Assembly: GCA_002352215.1 (NCBI GenBank)
Contig: DEIB01000003.1
Span: 36,973 to 64,540, forward strand
From: Chthonomonas sp. UBA2785
GTDB taxonomy: Bacteria; Armatimonadota; Fimbriimonadia; Fimbriimonadales; Fimbriimonadaceae
Length of the DNA: 27,568 nt
Direction of reading: 5' to 3'
The notes below the pieces were generated by a model. The model had not been told where the DNA came from and ran no database searches. It was given only the letters and a program-made list of their open reading frames with translations. This document shows positions 14,157 to 22,038 of this stretch, piece by piece (the stretch's first letter is position 1; each line of letters opens with the position of its first letter). The translations under genes and the position numbers were made by a program.

Positions 14157-15434
14157 CTATTCGAGAGCTTGAGTGAGGACCGCACGGGCGACTTCCTCGG
14201 GGGTCGTGATGCCCTTCAGCACCTTTTCCTTGCCGTCTTCCATCATGCTGCGGAAGCCCTGTTCCCGGGCAATCTTCAGGAGTTCTTCGTAAGGGGCGCG
14301 GCGAGCCACCGCCTGCTTGAAGGCGCGGTCGCCAACCACCAGTTCGTAGAGGCCGACACGACCCTTGAAGCCCGTACCGTTGTTGCTTTCACCCGGTTCC
14401 CCTTTCACAAGGCGCGCGCCTTGCATGTCGGCGGCCGTAATGCCGATGGCTTCGAGTTCTTCTCGGCTGTAGGCAAAGGGTTTGGCCGTGGTTTGGTCAA
14501 TGCGGCGCACCAGACGTTGCGCCATGATGCCGACGATAACGCCGCTAATGAGGTAGTCCTCGGCGCCCATGTCAATCATGCGCCCAATGGCCTCGATGGC
14601 GTTGTTGGTGTGGATCGTGGCCAGCACCAAGTGACCGGTGAGAGCGGCCTGGATCCCAATCTTGAGCGAGTCCGCATCGCGGATTTCACCGACCATCATC
14701 ACGTCCGGGTCTTGACGGAGGAACGCGCGCATGACGCGGGGGAAGCCCATCTTCTCGGTGACTTGCACCTGTGCGATGTTCTTGTCGAATTCGTATTCGA
14801 TCGGGTCTTCGACGGTAAGGATGTTGCGGGTCTTGCTATCCAGCACGTTGAGACTGGCGTAGAGCGTGGACGTTTTCCCGCTCCCCGTCGGACCGGTGAC
14901 TAGGATCAGACCGTACGGCACGCCCACCGCGCGCATCCACTTCTCACGGATGTCGTCCGGCATCCCCAGATCGGCGAGATTGACCTTCATCGAGGCCGGG
15001 TCGAGAAGACGCATAACGAACTTCTCGCCGTTGAGACAAGGCACACACGAGGCACGAGCGGAGAGGCGGCGGCCGTCGTATTCCATGTCGATACGACCGT
15101 CTTGGGGTTCGCGCATTTCGTCAATGCGCATGCCGGCCGACAGTTTGAGACGCGCCAACACGTTGGTGGCCTGCTCCGGCGGGAGGAAGCCGTTTTCGTG
15201 CAGGATGCCGTCCACGCGGAAGCGGATCTTGAGCTGATCCCGCTCCGGCTGCATGTGGATGTCGCTGGCTTTGGCGTCCAGGGCCTGCATCATGATGTTG
15301 TCCACGATGCTGACGGCGAGCGACATTTCGCTGCCGCCCATTTCTCGGGCTTGGCCTTGTTCGCGCAGGATCAACCGGAAGCGCTTCGCCGCCCCGTAGT
15401 TGCCGGTGTTCTGCAGACCGTAACCGCTACTCAT
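14157..15434 (-). CDS. PilB/GspE-type secretion or pilus-assembly ATPase, short form
   Basis: 425 residues. Hexameric ATPases of this family power type IV pilus extension or type II secretion from the cytosolic face of the inner membrane. Visible parts are the N2 segment ASDIHMQPE with FRVDGIL (57-77), Walker A GPTGSGKT (181-188), Asp box TVEDPIEY (207-214), Walker B MVGEIRD (247-253) and His box ATIHTNNA. The family usually has 500-570 residues; the N1 domain is missing. The zinc-binding tetra-cysteine insert that normally follows QRLVRR is absent: the segment reads IDQTTAKPFAYSREELEA with no Cys. The PilB/GspE branch, not PilT, is favoured by the ASDIH and RQDPD motifs. No other pilus genes are in the window apart from its unknown partner downstream. 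Confidence 0.88.
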   Translation of the reverse strand: MSSGYGLQNTGNYGAAKRFRLILREQGQAREMGGSEMSLAVSIVDNIMMQALDAKASDIHMQPERDQLKIRFRVDGILHENGFLPPEQATNVLARLKLSAGMRIDEMREPQDGRIDMEYDGRRLSARASCVPCLNGEKFVMRLLDPASMKVNLADLGMPDDIREKWMRAVGVPYGLILVTGPTGSGKTSTLYASLNVLDSKTRNILTVEDPIEYEFDKNIAQVQVTEKMGFPRVMRAFLRQDPDVMMVGEIRDADSLKIGIQAALTGHLVLATIHTNNAIEAIGRMIDMGAEDYLISGVIVGIMAQRLVRRIDQTTAKPFAYSREELEAIGITAADMQGARLVKGEPGESNNGTGFKGRVGLYELVVGDRAFKQAVARRAPYEELLKIAREQGFRSMMEDGKEKVLKGITTPEEVARAVLTQALE

Positions 15435-15448
15435 GACCTTGCATCATA
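15435..15448 (-). promoter_or_regulatory. Leaderless-type -10 (TATGAT) for the PilB/GspE-like gene
   Basis: On the - strand TATGAT (15448-15443) is one base from TATAAT and lies 8 nt before the ATG. AAGG within those 8 nt is too close for a normal Shine-Dalgarno site. Confidence 0.45.
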
Positions 15449-15510
15449 CAACCCCAGGGGGGCTGGATGCATGGTTTGGCGCGTTTCCGAGGTGGGGTGA
15501 ACCCCGAATC

Positions 15511-16206
15511 CTACTGAAGTAACCAGGTGAGAGCGCCAGCCAGATGCTTGCGCATGTCCGGTTCGCTGTAGGATTCCTTCGTGTGGCCCCGACCGGTGTA
15601 GAACGCCTTCCCGCCGTCAAATCGCTGGCTCCAGGCAATCGGGTGGGAGTCTCCCGGCATCTTCCAGCCCGTGTAGGAGCTGTGATCGAGCGAAAGCAAC
15701 ACCTGAGCGCGGGCCGGCGGCTGGCTCTTGTAGCAATACCACTCATCGGTGGCGATCCAAGTCTTGCCGAGGTGGGCCGTCGCCGGATGATCGTGGGTGT
15801 GCACGTGCATGCAGGCTTCCTGAATGTGAGGGTGGCTCATAAAGTAGGCCCCTACCAGTTGCCCGAACCAGGGCCAGTCGTACTCGGTGTCGGCGGCGGC
15901 GTGGATACCAAGGAACCGACCTCCGTTTTGGATGTAACCCTCAAAGGCTTGCTCTTCCGGGCGGTCCAGAATGTCGCCGGTGGTACTCAGGAAGACCACC
16001 ACGCGGTACCGGGCGAGGTTGGCCGTGTTGAAGTCCGCCGGGTTCTCGGTTTGATCGACGACCCAACCCCGGGCCGTGCCAATGGCTTTGAGACACTCGA
16101 CGCCCGTGGGGATGCTGTCGTGGCGGTACCCCTCCGTACGCGTCATCACGAGGATGCGCGTGGGTTCGGTGGCCGAAATCGCCGCGAGGAGGGCGAGGGT
16201 CATCAT
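15511..16206 (-). CDS. ThuA-like domain protein, probably exported
   Basis: 231 residues. The ThuA fold resembles class I glutamine amidotransferases but lacks their catalytic triad; members occur in sugar-utilisation loci and as exported domains, with uncertain chemistry. Diagnostic segments are ILVMTRTEGYRHDSIPTG, VVVFLSTTGDIL, FLGIHAAADTEYDWPWF, IATDEWY and PIAWSQRFDGGKAFYTGRGH, all typical of the family. A short hydrophobic start (MMTLALLAAISAT) may be a signal peptide. Start codons at 16206 and 16203 are both possible. It begins 9 bases after the rdgB stop, whose TAA also forms the start of a TAAGAT hexamer six bases from the ATG. Confidence 0.85.
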   Translation of the reverse strand: MMTLALLAAISATEPTRILVMTRTEGYRHDSIPTGVECLKAIGTARGWVVDQTENPADFNTANLARYRVVVFLSTTGDILDRPEEQAFEGYIQNGGRFLGIHAAADTEYDWPWFGQLVGAYFMSHPHIQEACMHVHTHDHPATAHLGKTWIATDEWYCYKSQPPARAQVLLSLDHSSYTGWKMPGDSHPIAWSQRFDGGKAFYTGRGHTKESYSEPDMRKHLAGALTWLLQ

Positions 16207-16218
16207 GGTTCTATCTTA
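16207..16218 (-). promoter_or_regulatory. Leaderless-type -10 (TAAGAT) for the ThuA-like gene
   Basis: On the - strand TAAGAT (16218-16213) is followed by 6 nt and the ATG. Its first three bases are the rdgB stop codon, so the promoter is embedded in the end of the preceding gene. Confidence 0.4.
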
Positions 16219-16827
16219 CACGTCGGTTTGACGGAGGTGGCCGATGACTTGCGCCAGCACCTTGCCGCGATGGCTGATGGCGTGCTTCTGCTCGGCAGTG
16301 AGGTCGGCCATGGTGCACCCTTGGCTTTCTAGCCAAAAGATGGGGTCGTAGCCAAACCCGCCGCCGCCACTCGGGGCCTCCGCGATGCGGCCCTCGCAGG
16401 TGGCATGGAAGGTCTTGGGTTCTAGCCCGGGCGCGGCGAGCGCCACCCAGCAGTTGAATCTCGCCCCGCGCTCGGCTTCCGGCAGGCCCGCCATGCGCGT
16501 GAGGATGCCCTGCATCTTCTCCGTGAAGGGCGTCTCCTCGCCCATGAATCGCTTGCTCCACGGGCCGAGCTCACCGGGCAGGGCGTCGATCTCCAGGCCC
16601 GCATCATCGGCCAGGCAAAGCTCGCCCGTGAACTGCGCGGCGCTGGCCGCCTTGATGACGGCGTTCTCCTCGTAGGTGGTGCCGGTTTCTTCGGGCTCGG
16701 GCGCACCGGGGAAATCGGCCAGCGTGAGAATCTCCCACCCCGGCAGCCCGGCGGTGAGAATGGTGACCATCTCGCCCGATTTCTTGCGGTTGTGGCTGGC
16801 AATCACCAGCCGCCGCGCGGCGCTCAC
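16216..16827 (-). CDS. rdgB: XTP/dITP diphosphatase (RdgB/HAM1 family)
   Basis: 203 residues. It hydrolyses deaminated purine triphosphates (XTP, dITP, ITP) to monophosphates, keeping them out of DNA and RNA. Motifs present are SHNRKK near the N-terminus (substrate-binding S/T-x-N-x-x-K), TYEENAVIKA, DDAGLEIDAL, the GFGYDPIF substrate loop and KHAISHRGK near the end. The frame is open far upstream, but the family start is at the GTG whose bases overlap the rph stop as GTGA, so translation is coupled to rph. The rph-rdgB order is common in bacteria. Confidence 0.93.
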   Translation of the reverse strand: MSAARRLVIASHNRKKSGEMVTILTAGLPGWEILTLADFPGAPEPEETGTTYEENAVIKAASAAQFTGELCLADDAGLEIDALPGELGPWSKRFMGEETPFTEKMQGILTRMAGLPEAERGARFNCWVALAAPGLEPKTFHATCEGRIAEAPSGGGGFGYDPIFWLESQGCTMADLTAEQKHAISHRGKVLAQVIGHLRQTDV

Positions 16828-17537
16828 AGCCCGAGGGCCTCGTTTTGCATCGCCAGCAGTTCGGTGACGCCCTTCTGCCCCAGCTTGAGCATCCGACCGA
16901 GAGCGTCGGCGCCGAACGGTTCGGCCTCCGCCGTGCCCTGGATCTCCACAAAGCGGCCCGAGGAGGTCATCACCACGTTCATGTCGGTGGCGGCGCGGCT
17001 GTCTTCTTCGTAGCACAGGTCCAGGCGCTCTTCGTTGTTCAGAATGCCGACACTGATGGCGGCCAGGCCCTCGCGGAGCGGCCACTTCTTGATCATCCGT
17101 CGATCCTTCATCCAGGTGAGGGCGTCGTAGAGGGCGACATAGGCGGCGGTGATGCTGGCGCATCGGGTGCCCCCGTCGGCAAGAATTGCGTCGCAGTCCA
17201 GGGTGATGGTGCGCTCGCCCAGCACGTCCAGGTCCACCACACTGCGCAGGGCCCGGCCAATGAGGCGCTGAATCTCAAGGCTCCGGCCGTTGGGGCCGCG
17301 CGTGCCATCGCGCTGGTTGCGCTGGCGACCCGAGCGCGGGAGCATGGAGTATTCCGCCGTCACCCAGCCCTGGCCGGTGCCCTTTAGCCACGGGGCCACG
17401 CGGTCTTCGACCGTCGCGCACACCAGCACATGGGTGTCGCCCTGCTTGATGAGGCACGAGCCTTCAGCGAACTTGATGACGTTGCGTTCAAGCGTAGTGG
17501 GACGGAGTTCGTCGGCGGCGCGACCATCGGGTCTCAT
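16824..17537 (-). CDS. rph: Ribonuclease PH
   Basis: 237 residues, the usual length. This phosphorolytic 3'-5' exonuclease trims the 3' ends of tRNA precursors as a hexameric ring. Family segments are MRPDGRAADELRP at the start, GQGWVTAEYSMLPR, GRSLEIQRLIGRALR, and the phosphate/metal site DCDAILADGGTRCASIT. The C-terminal segment includes VEIQGTAEAEPF, also standard. It begins 22 bases after rsmE and overlaps rdgB by 4 bases. TATTCT lies 11 nt before the ATG. Confidence 0.95.
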   Translation of the reverse strand: MRPDGRAADELRPTTLERNVIKFAEGSCLIKQGDTHVLVCATVEDRVAPWLKGTGQGWVTAEYSMLPRSGRQRNQRDGTRGPNGRSLEIQRLIGRALRSVVDLDVLGERTITLDCDAILADGGTRCASITAAYVALYDALTWMKDRRMIKKWPLREGLAAISVGILNNEERLDLCYEEDSRAATDMNVVMTSSGRFVEIQGTAEAEPFGADALGRMLKLGQKGVTELLAMQNEALGL

Positions 17538-17554
17538 AACTGGGGGGCAGAATA
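17538..17554 (-). promoter_or_regulatory. Leaderless-type -10 (TATTCT) for rph
   Basis: On the - strand TATTCT (17554-17549) is followed by 11 nt, mostly C, and the ATG. It would give rph an internal promoter within the rpoZ-to-ThuA gene run. Confidence 0.35.
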
Positions 17555-17559
17555 CCGGG

Positions 17560-18273
17560 CTAGACCCCGTGCAGCGCGAGACCGCAAGCCACGGCCACCG
17601 CCGTATCCACCCGGAACACGCGCGGGCCGAGCGTCACCGCCCGATCCCCGATGAGCGCGACCTCGCGGGGCGACCAGCCGCCTTCTGGCCCGATGACCAA
17701 AGTGACCGGCCCGGGGGGCGGGGTGAAGAGCTGGCTGAGCCCTTCGGTTTCGCTGAGCAGCACTGCGGTCGGGTCTTGCAAAACCTGAGCCAGGTCCTTG
17801 GCGAAGCTGATCTCGGGCAGGCGAGTGCGGAAACAGACCTCGGCCGCCTCTTGCGCAATGCGGCGCAGGCGCACCAGTTTGGCGTCTCGCTTCCCTTCGT
17901 CCCAGCGGGTCACGCTCCGGTCGCTGGCAAAGAGCCGGACAGCACTCACGCCAATCTCGGTGGCCATGCGGATGCTCTCTTCGATCTTCTCAGGCTTCGC
18001 CAGTCCGAGGGCCAAGGTGACCGGCCGCGTGGCATCGGTAGCGGGAGTATGGGTGGACTGCACGGCCATCTCGTGGCCTTCAAAAGTGCCGACCAGCACC
18101 CGCCCGTCACCAGGAAGGATGGCAATGGCGCTGCCACGGGGCAAACGCAGCACGCCGTGGAGCTTCTTGTACTCGTCGTCGGGGATGGGTACGGTTTCTG
18201 GGGCCGGGTCGGGCACGCCGGCGACAAAGAAACGCGGCAGTGCTCTTATCGAACGAACCGCGCCGTCACCCAT
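17560..18273 (-). CDS. rsmE: 16S rRNA (uracil-1498-N3)-methyltransferase
   Basis: 237 residues. RsmE methylates N3 of U1498 in 16S rRNA using S-adenosylmethionine and has a SPOUT (knotted) fold. The N-terminal PUA-like part begins LPRFFV with KKLHGVLRL. The SPOUT part shows the signature IGPEGGWSPREV followed by LGPRVFRVDTAVAVA. The ATG at 18273 overlaps prmA by 28 bases and puts 11 residues before LPRFF; AGGAAGG lies just upstream. No better in-frame start is seen. dnaJ-prmA-rsmE is a widely conserved order. Confidence 0.92.
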   Translation of the reverse strand: MGDGAVRSIRALPRFFVAGVPDPAPETVPIPDDEYKKLHGVLRLPRGSAIAILPGDGRVLVGTFEGHEMAVQSTHTPATDATRPVTLALGLAKPEKIEESIRMATEIGVSAVRLFASDRSVTRWDEGKRDAKLVRLRRIAQEAAEVCFRTRLPEISFAKDLAQVLQDPTAVLLSETEGLSQLFTPPPGPVTLVIGPEGGWSPREVALIGDRAVTLGPRVFRVDTAVAVACGLALHGV

Positions 18274-19091
18274 TCGCCTTCCTCACGAGTTTCGTCCAGT
18301 CGGAATCCGTAGCGCTCGGCAGCCGTGCGGACGTCCGGCCAATTCGCCTGGATAATGCCGCTGACGATCCACACGCCCGGAGTGCGGAGGCGGCGAGACA
18401 CTTCGGGGGCCAAAGCAATTAGCGCGGCGCTGAGGATGTTGCTGACGACCACATCGTAGGTTTGCTCGGCGGGCAGGGGGTCGAACCCCAAGCCCCGTTC
18501 CACCACCAACGTCACGCCGTTGCGTTCGGCATTCTCGGCGGTGGCCGCTACGCTCGGCCCTTCCACGTCCACGGCGTGAATCAGCGACGCACCGAGTTGC
18601 CCAGCCGCGATGGCCAGGATGCCGGAGCCGCAGCCGATATCCGCAACCTCTTTGCCCTGCAGGGGTGTGCCTTCCAGCAAAACCAGGCAGTTGCGAGTGG
18701 TCGGGTGGTCACCGGTGCCAAAGGCTTGACCAGGGTCCAGTACCAGCACGATGTCGTCCGGTTGGCTCTCGTACTCCTCCCACGTGGGGCGCACCACAAT
18801 GCGCTCACCCAGGCGGCGCGGGATGAAGAACTGCTTCCAGCTCTCGGCCCAGTTGTCCTCGGGGATGAGATCGGTGAAGACTTCGGTGGCCCCGGCGGCC
18901 AGCAGGGCAGCGCGGAGGGGTTCGAGTTTGTCTTCATCGCCCGGCGCGAGGTAACCGGTGAGGCCAGGAACACTCTCGTTTTCGATGGTGCCGTTGACGC
19001 CGTGGTCCTCAAAAATGCAGTGCCAGGCCGAGGTGTCGGGCACGGTCTCTGGCCACACCGCGGTGACTTGGGTCCACATGCCGACGCTCAT
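18246..19091 (-). CDS. prmA: Ribosomal protein L11 methyltransferase
   Basis: 281 residues. PrmA trimethylates ribosomal protein L11 in the cytosol. The N-terminal L11-binding domain includes DLIPEDNWAESWKQFFIPRR, and the catalytic domain has the family signature LDPGQAFGTGDHPTTR, the SAM motif VADIGCGSGILAIAA and VVSNIL (NPPY-like position). The ATG overlaps the dnaJ stop as ATGA, so it is translationally coupled. Its 3' end overlaps rsmE by 28 bases. Confidence 0.93.
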   Translation of the reverse strand: MSVGMWTQVTAVWPETVPDTSAWHCIFEDHGVNGTIENESVPGLTGYLAPGDEDKLEPLRAALLAAGATEVFTDLIPEDNWAESWKQFFIPRRLGERIVVRPTWEEYESQPDDIVLVLDPGQAFGTGDHPTTRNCLVLLEGTPLQGKEVADIGCGSGILAIAAGQLGASLIHAVDVEGPSVAATAENAERNGVTLVVERGLGFDPLPAEQTYDVVVSNILSAALIALAPEVSRRLRTPGVWIVSGIIQANWPDVRTAAERYGFRLDETREEGEWVTARFVR

Positions 19092-20230
19092 TTCTTCTTC
19101 TTCCCGAACAACCCGCCCAGGAATCCACCGCCGCCCTGGCCGTCCCCTTCGGGGATGCGTTCATTGCCCAACTCGGCAAACTTGCGGAGCAACTCGGCGC
19201 GTTCTTGGCTCAAATCCTTCGGCACCTGCACGCGCAGGACGTAGATTAGGTCTCCCCGGGCACCCCCGCGCAAGCGAGGCAAGCCGCGCCCCTTGATGCG
19301 GACCTCCGCTTGCGGCTGACTGCCACGGGGGATGGAAATCTTGACCGTCCCGTCCAAGGATTCGGCTTCGATCTGGTCGCCCATGGCCGCCTGGGCAAAG
19401 GTGATGTCCAGCGGCGCATAGAGGTGGATGTCGTCCCGTTCGAAGCGGGCGTCGCGGGCCACCGCCACCACCACATAAAGATCGCCCGGTTGGCCGCCAT
19501 CAATGCCAGCGCCGCCTTGTCCGGAGACCCGCAGCGTGGTGCCGTGCTGCACCCCGGCGGGGATGTTGACCGTCAGATCGGCCGTCTCCACCGTTACCTT
19601 CTTGCCTTGGCACTTGGAGCAAGGCTTTTCAATCTTCTTGCCGGTGCCTCGGCAGGTGGGGCACGTGGTGGTCGTGGTCACGCTGCCCAAGAAGGTGTTG
19701 GCAATGCGCCGCACCGCGCCTTGCCCGTTACAGGTATCGCAGGTCTTGATTTCGGAACCCGGCTCCCCGCCGGTGCCACTGCAGTGCGTACAAGGAGTGG
19801 TGCGCTTGACCTTGATCGGCTTCTCGCAACCGGTTAAGACATCGCGAAGGGTGATGCTGACATCGGCGCGCAGGTCGTCGCCATCACGGGAGAAGTTCGC
19901 TTGGCCACCGCCCATGCCTCCCATGCCACCAAAGAAGGCTTCGAAGAGGTCACCAAAGTCAGCTGCGCCCGGCCCAGGGCCGTAGCCGCCACCGCCGCCC
20001 ATTCCGGAGTCGTCGGTGACGCCGTATTGATCAAAGCGCTGGCGTCGTTCGGGATCGGAAAGGATGCTGTAGGCCTCGCCGACTTCCTTGAATTTCTCTT
20101 CCGCCGTGGGGTCGTCGGGATTGACGTCCGGGTGATACTTGCGCGCGAGACGTCGGTACGCCGACTTAATGTCGTCGGCGCTCGCATCTCTGGAGACTCC
20201 CAAGACGGCGTAGGGATCCGTCACCGGCAT
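19088..20230 (-). CDS. dnaJ: Chaperone protein DnaJ
   Basis: 380 residues, the standard length. DnaJ delivers unfolded clients to DnaK and stimulates its ATPase. The J domain spans about residues 5-70 with HPD at 33-35. A Gly-rich and Gly/Met-rich linker covers about 75-110. Four zinc-finger repeats follow: CTHCSGTG, CDTCNGQG, CPTCRGTG and CSKCQGKK; the last departs slightly from CxxCxGxG. Substrate-binding beta domains and a short basic tail (GKKKK) end the protein. The start lies 6 bases after the rpoZ stop. dnaK is not nearby, while grpE is about 14 kb away in another operon. No CIRCE repeat is seen. Confidence 0.96.
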   Translation of the reverse strand: MPVTDPYAVLGVSRDASADDIKSAYRRLARKYHPDVNPDDPTAEEKFKEVGEAYSILSDPERRQRFDQYGVTDDSGMGGGGGYGPGPGAADFGDLFEAFFGGMGGMGGGQANFSRDGDDLRADVSITLRDVLTGCEKPIKVKRTTPCTHCSGTGGEPGSEIKTCDTCNGQGAVRRIANTFLGSVTTTTTCPTCRGTGKKIEKPCSKCQGKKVTVETADLTVNIPAGVQHGTTLRVSGQGGAGIDGGQPGDLYVVVAVARDARFERDDIHLYAPLDITFAQAAMGDQIEAESLDGTVKISIPRGSQPQAEVRIKGRGLPRLRGGARGDLIYVLRVQVPKDLSQERAELLRKFAELGNERIPEGDGQGGGGFLGGLFGKKKK

Positions 20231-20236
20231 GCTAGC

Positions 20237-20749
20237 TTACAGATCGTCGCCCGGATCTTCGCCTTCTTCTTCCTTCTCGGCCAGATCGTCCAGAGAAAGA
20301 TCGTCAGAAGCTTCAGGAGTGTCGTCTTCGATGAGTTCACCGAGACCGGCATCTTCATCCACTTCGTCCACTTCCAGAACGTCTTCGTCGTCTTCCAGTT
20401 CGTCTTCGTCATCCACCAGGGAGCCGAGCGACAGACCATCGTCGTCGTCCTCGTCGTCCTCCAGGGAGGGTAGCAGGAAGTCTTCGTCCGAGAGATCGAG
20501 GGTCGGAATTTCGACGGTTTCCTCGATGGCGTTCTGTTCGCCGTCCAGCAAGGGCTTAATCTTGCCCTGGGCAATTTCGGCCAGAGCAATGCTGAGCGGG
20601 TGGTTCGACTCGATGCGCACTAGCGGGGGCGCACCCTCCTTAATCTGCTTCGCACGCTTGGCGGCGAGGTTAGCAAGCAAGAACTTGCCGTACTCAACTT
20701 GGTTCAGCGTATCCGGATCGGGCAGAATGAGGTTCTTCGGAGTCGGCAT
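20237..20749 (-). CDS. rpoZ: RNA polymerase omega subunit with a long acidic C-terminal tail
   Basis: 170 residues, about twice the usual omega length. Residues about 15-67 carry the omega core: EYGKFLLANLAAKRAKQI, an ES-P-L segment and IALAEIAQGKIKPLL, matching the conserved helices that clamp the beta-prime subunit. The remaining 100 or so residues are about half Asp/Glu (roughly 50) with a single Lys, ending DDL. The longer frame to 21034 runs over the divergent gene and is not family-like; the ATG at 20749 (MPTPKNLILPDPDTLNQ) is chosen. It leads the dnaJ-prmA-rsmE-rph-rdgB run. Assignment as omega rests on the core motifs; the tail's role is unknown. Confidence 0.83.
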   Translation of the reverse strand: MPTPKNLILPDPDTLNQVEYGKFLLANLAAKRAKQIKEGAPPLVRIESNHPLSIALAEIAQGKIKPLLDGEQNAIEETVEIPTLDLSDEDFLLPSLEDDEDDDDGLSLGSLVDDEDELEDDEDVLEVDEVDEDAGLGELIEDDTPEASDDLSLDDLAEKEEEGEDPGDDL

Positions 20750-20856
20750 GGGCGAATCTTCAGGATGACACAACACCCTTGCGATTCCCAACCCTTTTCT
20801 CACTCTCAGGACTATTGACAATCTCACCTTGCGCGGGAACGTGCAAAAATGGGCGC

Positions 20857-22023
20857 ATGGACCCGCGCAACGAAGCGCATATCGAAACCCTGCTGCAGCA
20901 CCTGGGCGAAGACCAATTGCCGTACGGGGCCGTCGCACCGCCGCTGGTCCAGACCTCCACGTTTGCCTTCCAATGCCTCGATCAGTTCGATGCGGCGATG
21001 AAGGATTACGAGAGCGAGGCTTGTCTCTACACACGTTGGAACAACCCCACCACGCGGCTGGCCGAAATGAAGATCGCGGCCGTGGAAGGCAGCGAAGCCT
21101 GCCTGCTGACGGGTAGCGGGATGGCAGCGATTAGTCAAGCCATCATGAGCGTGGTGAAGGCGGGGGACCACGTGGTGGTGGTGGATGGCGTTTACGGCCC
21201 CACGTACCAGTTCATCACCCAGTACCTGCAACGATTCAACATCACGAGCACGGTGGTGGATGGCCGGTGCAAAGAAGCGGTGGCCGATGCCCTGCGCCCC
21301 GAAACCAGCCTGATTTACTTAGAAAGCCCGACCAGTGGCATGTTCCGTCTGCAAGATGTGCCGGCCATCACGGCCATGGCGCGATCGCGGGGGATCTCGA
21401 CGATCATGGACAACACCTACGGCGCGGGATTGCTACAGAGCGGGATTGCCTTGGGCGTGGACCTGGTGTGCCACAGCGTGACCAAGTACTTCGCAGGCCA
21501 CAGCGACGTGGTGGCCGGCGCGATTTGTGGGAGCAAGGAGCGCATCCGCACGCTTCACGACTGGGAAGGCGCCCTCTTCGGCGGCATCATCGCTCCGTTC
21601 AACGCGTGGCTCATCCTGCGTGGCCTGCGCACCCTCAAGCTTCGCCTCGACGCCACCGAAGTGCGTGCCCGAGCCGTACATGCCTTCCTGAAAGACCGCC
21701 CCGAAGTGGCGGAAGTTTTCTACTGCGGCGCGGATGACTTCGCCCAGCGCGAGCTGTTTGAGCAGCAGTTTAAGGGCACGGGGGGCCTCATCTCCTTCTT
21801 GCCCAAGGTGCAAGATCGGGCCAAGCTTAACGCCTTCTTGCAGAGCCTCAAGATCTACCGCATGGGCGTGAGTTGGGGCGGCCACGAAAGCCTGGCCGTG
21901 CACTACCCCGCCTGCTGCATGGACATGCCGGAACCGAAGTCGGTGATCCGACTCTATTGCGGCCTAGAAGATCCCTCGGACCTCATCGCCGACCTCGAGC
22001 AGGCGATGGTTCAGCTCCGTTAA
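20857..22023 (+). CDS. Cys/Met metabolism PLP-dependent enzyme (cystathionine synthase/lyase family)
   Basis: 388 residues. Family enzymes use pyridoxal phosphate to make or cleave cystathionine, homocysteine or methionine. Visible are YTRWNNPTT (58-66), the phosphate-binding LLTGSGMAAIS (83-93), MDNTY with the pyridine-N Asp185, and the Schiff-base Lys210 in CHSVTKYFAGHSD. The late motif GVSWGGHESLA resembles cystathionine beta-lyase (SWGGYESL), but gamma-synthase, gamma-lyase or O-acetylhomoserine sulfhydrylase cannot be excluded. The ATG at 20857 starts the similarity; an upstream in-frame start at 20779 adds an unrelated stretch. It is divergent from rpoZ over 107 bases containing TTGACA at 20815. 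It converges with the amidase gene (15-base gap). Confidence 0.88.
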   Translation: MDPRNEAHIETLLQHLGEDQLPYGAVAPPLVQTSTFAFQCLDQFDAAMKDYESEACLYTRWNNPTTRLAEMKIAAVEGSEACLLTGSGMAAISQAIMSVVKAGDHVVVVDGVYGPTYQFITQYLQRFNITSTVVDGRCKEAVADALRPETSLIYLESPTSGMFRLQDVPAITAMARSRGISTIMDNTYGAGLLQSGIALGVDLVCHSVTKYFAGHSDVVAGAICGSKERIRTLHDWEGALFGGIIAPFNAWLILRGLRTLKLRLDATEVRARAVHAFLKDRPEVAEVFYCGADDFAQRELFEQQFKGTGGLISFLPKVQDRAKLNAFLQSLKIYRMGVSWGGHESLAVHYPACCMDMPEPKSVIRLYCGLEDPSDLIADLEQAMVQLR

Positions 22024-22038
22024 GGCTCAGTACCAACT

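Noticed and set aside
15449..15510. Terminator between the ThuA-like and PilB/GspE-like genes
   Set aside because: GGGGT/ACCCC and CCCC/GGGG pairs exist, but loops are too short and there is no T-run.
16828..17163. N-terminal extension of rdgB to 17163
   Set aside because: It lies over rph in another frame, is Arg/Gly/His-rich, and rdgB similarity starts at the GTG at 16827.
20750..21034. N-terminal extension of rpoZ to 21034
   Set aside because: It crosses the divergent gene and its promoter region; omega similarity begins after 20749.
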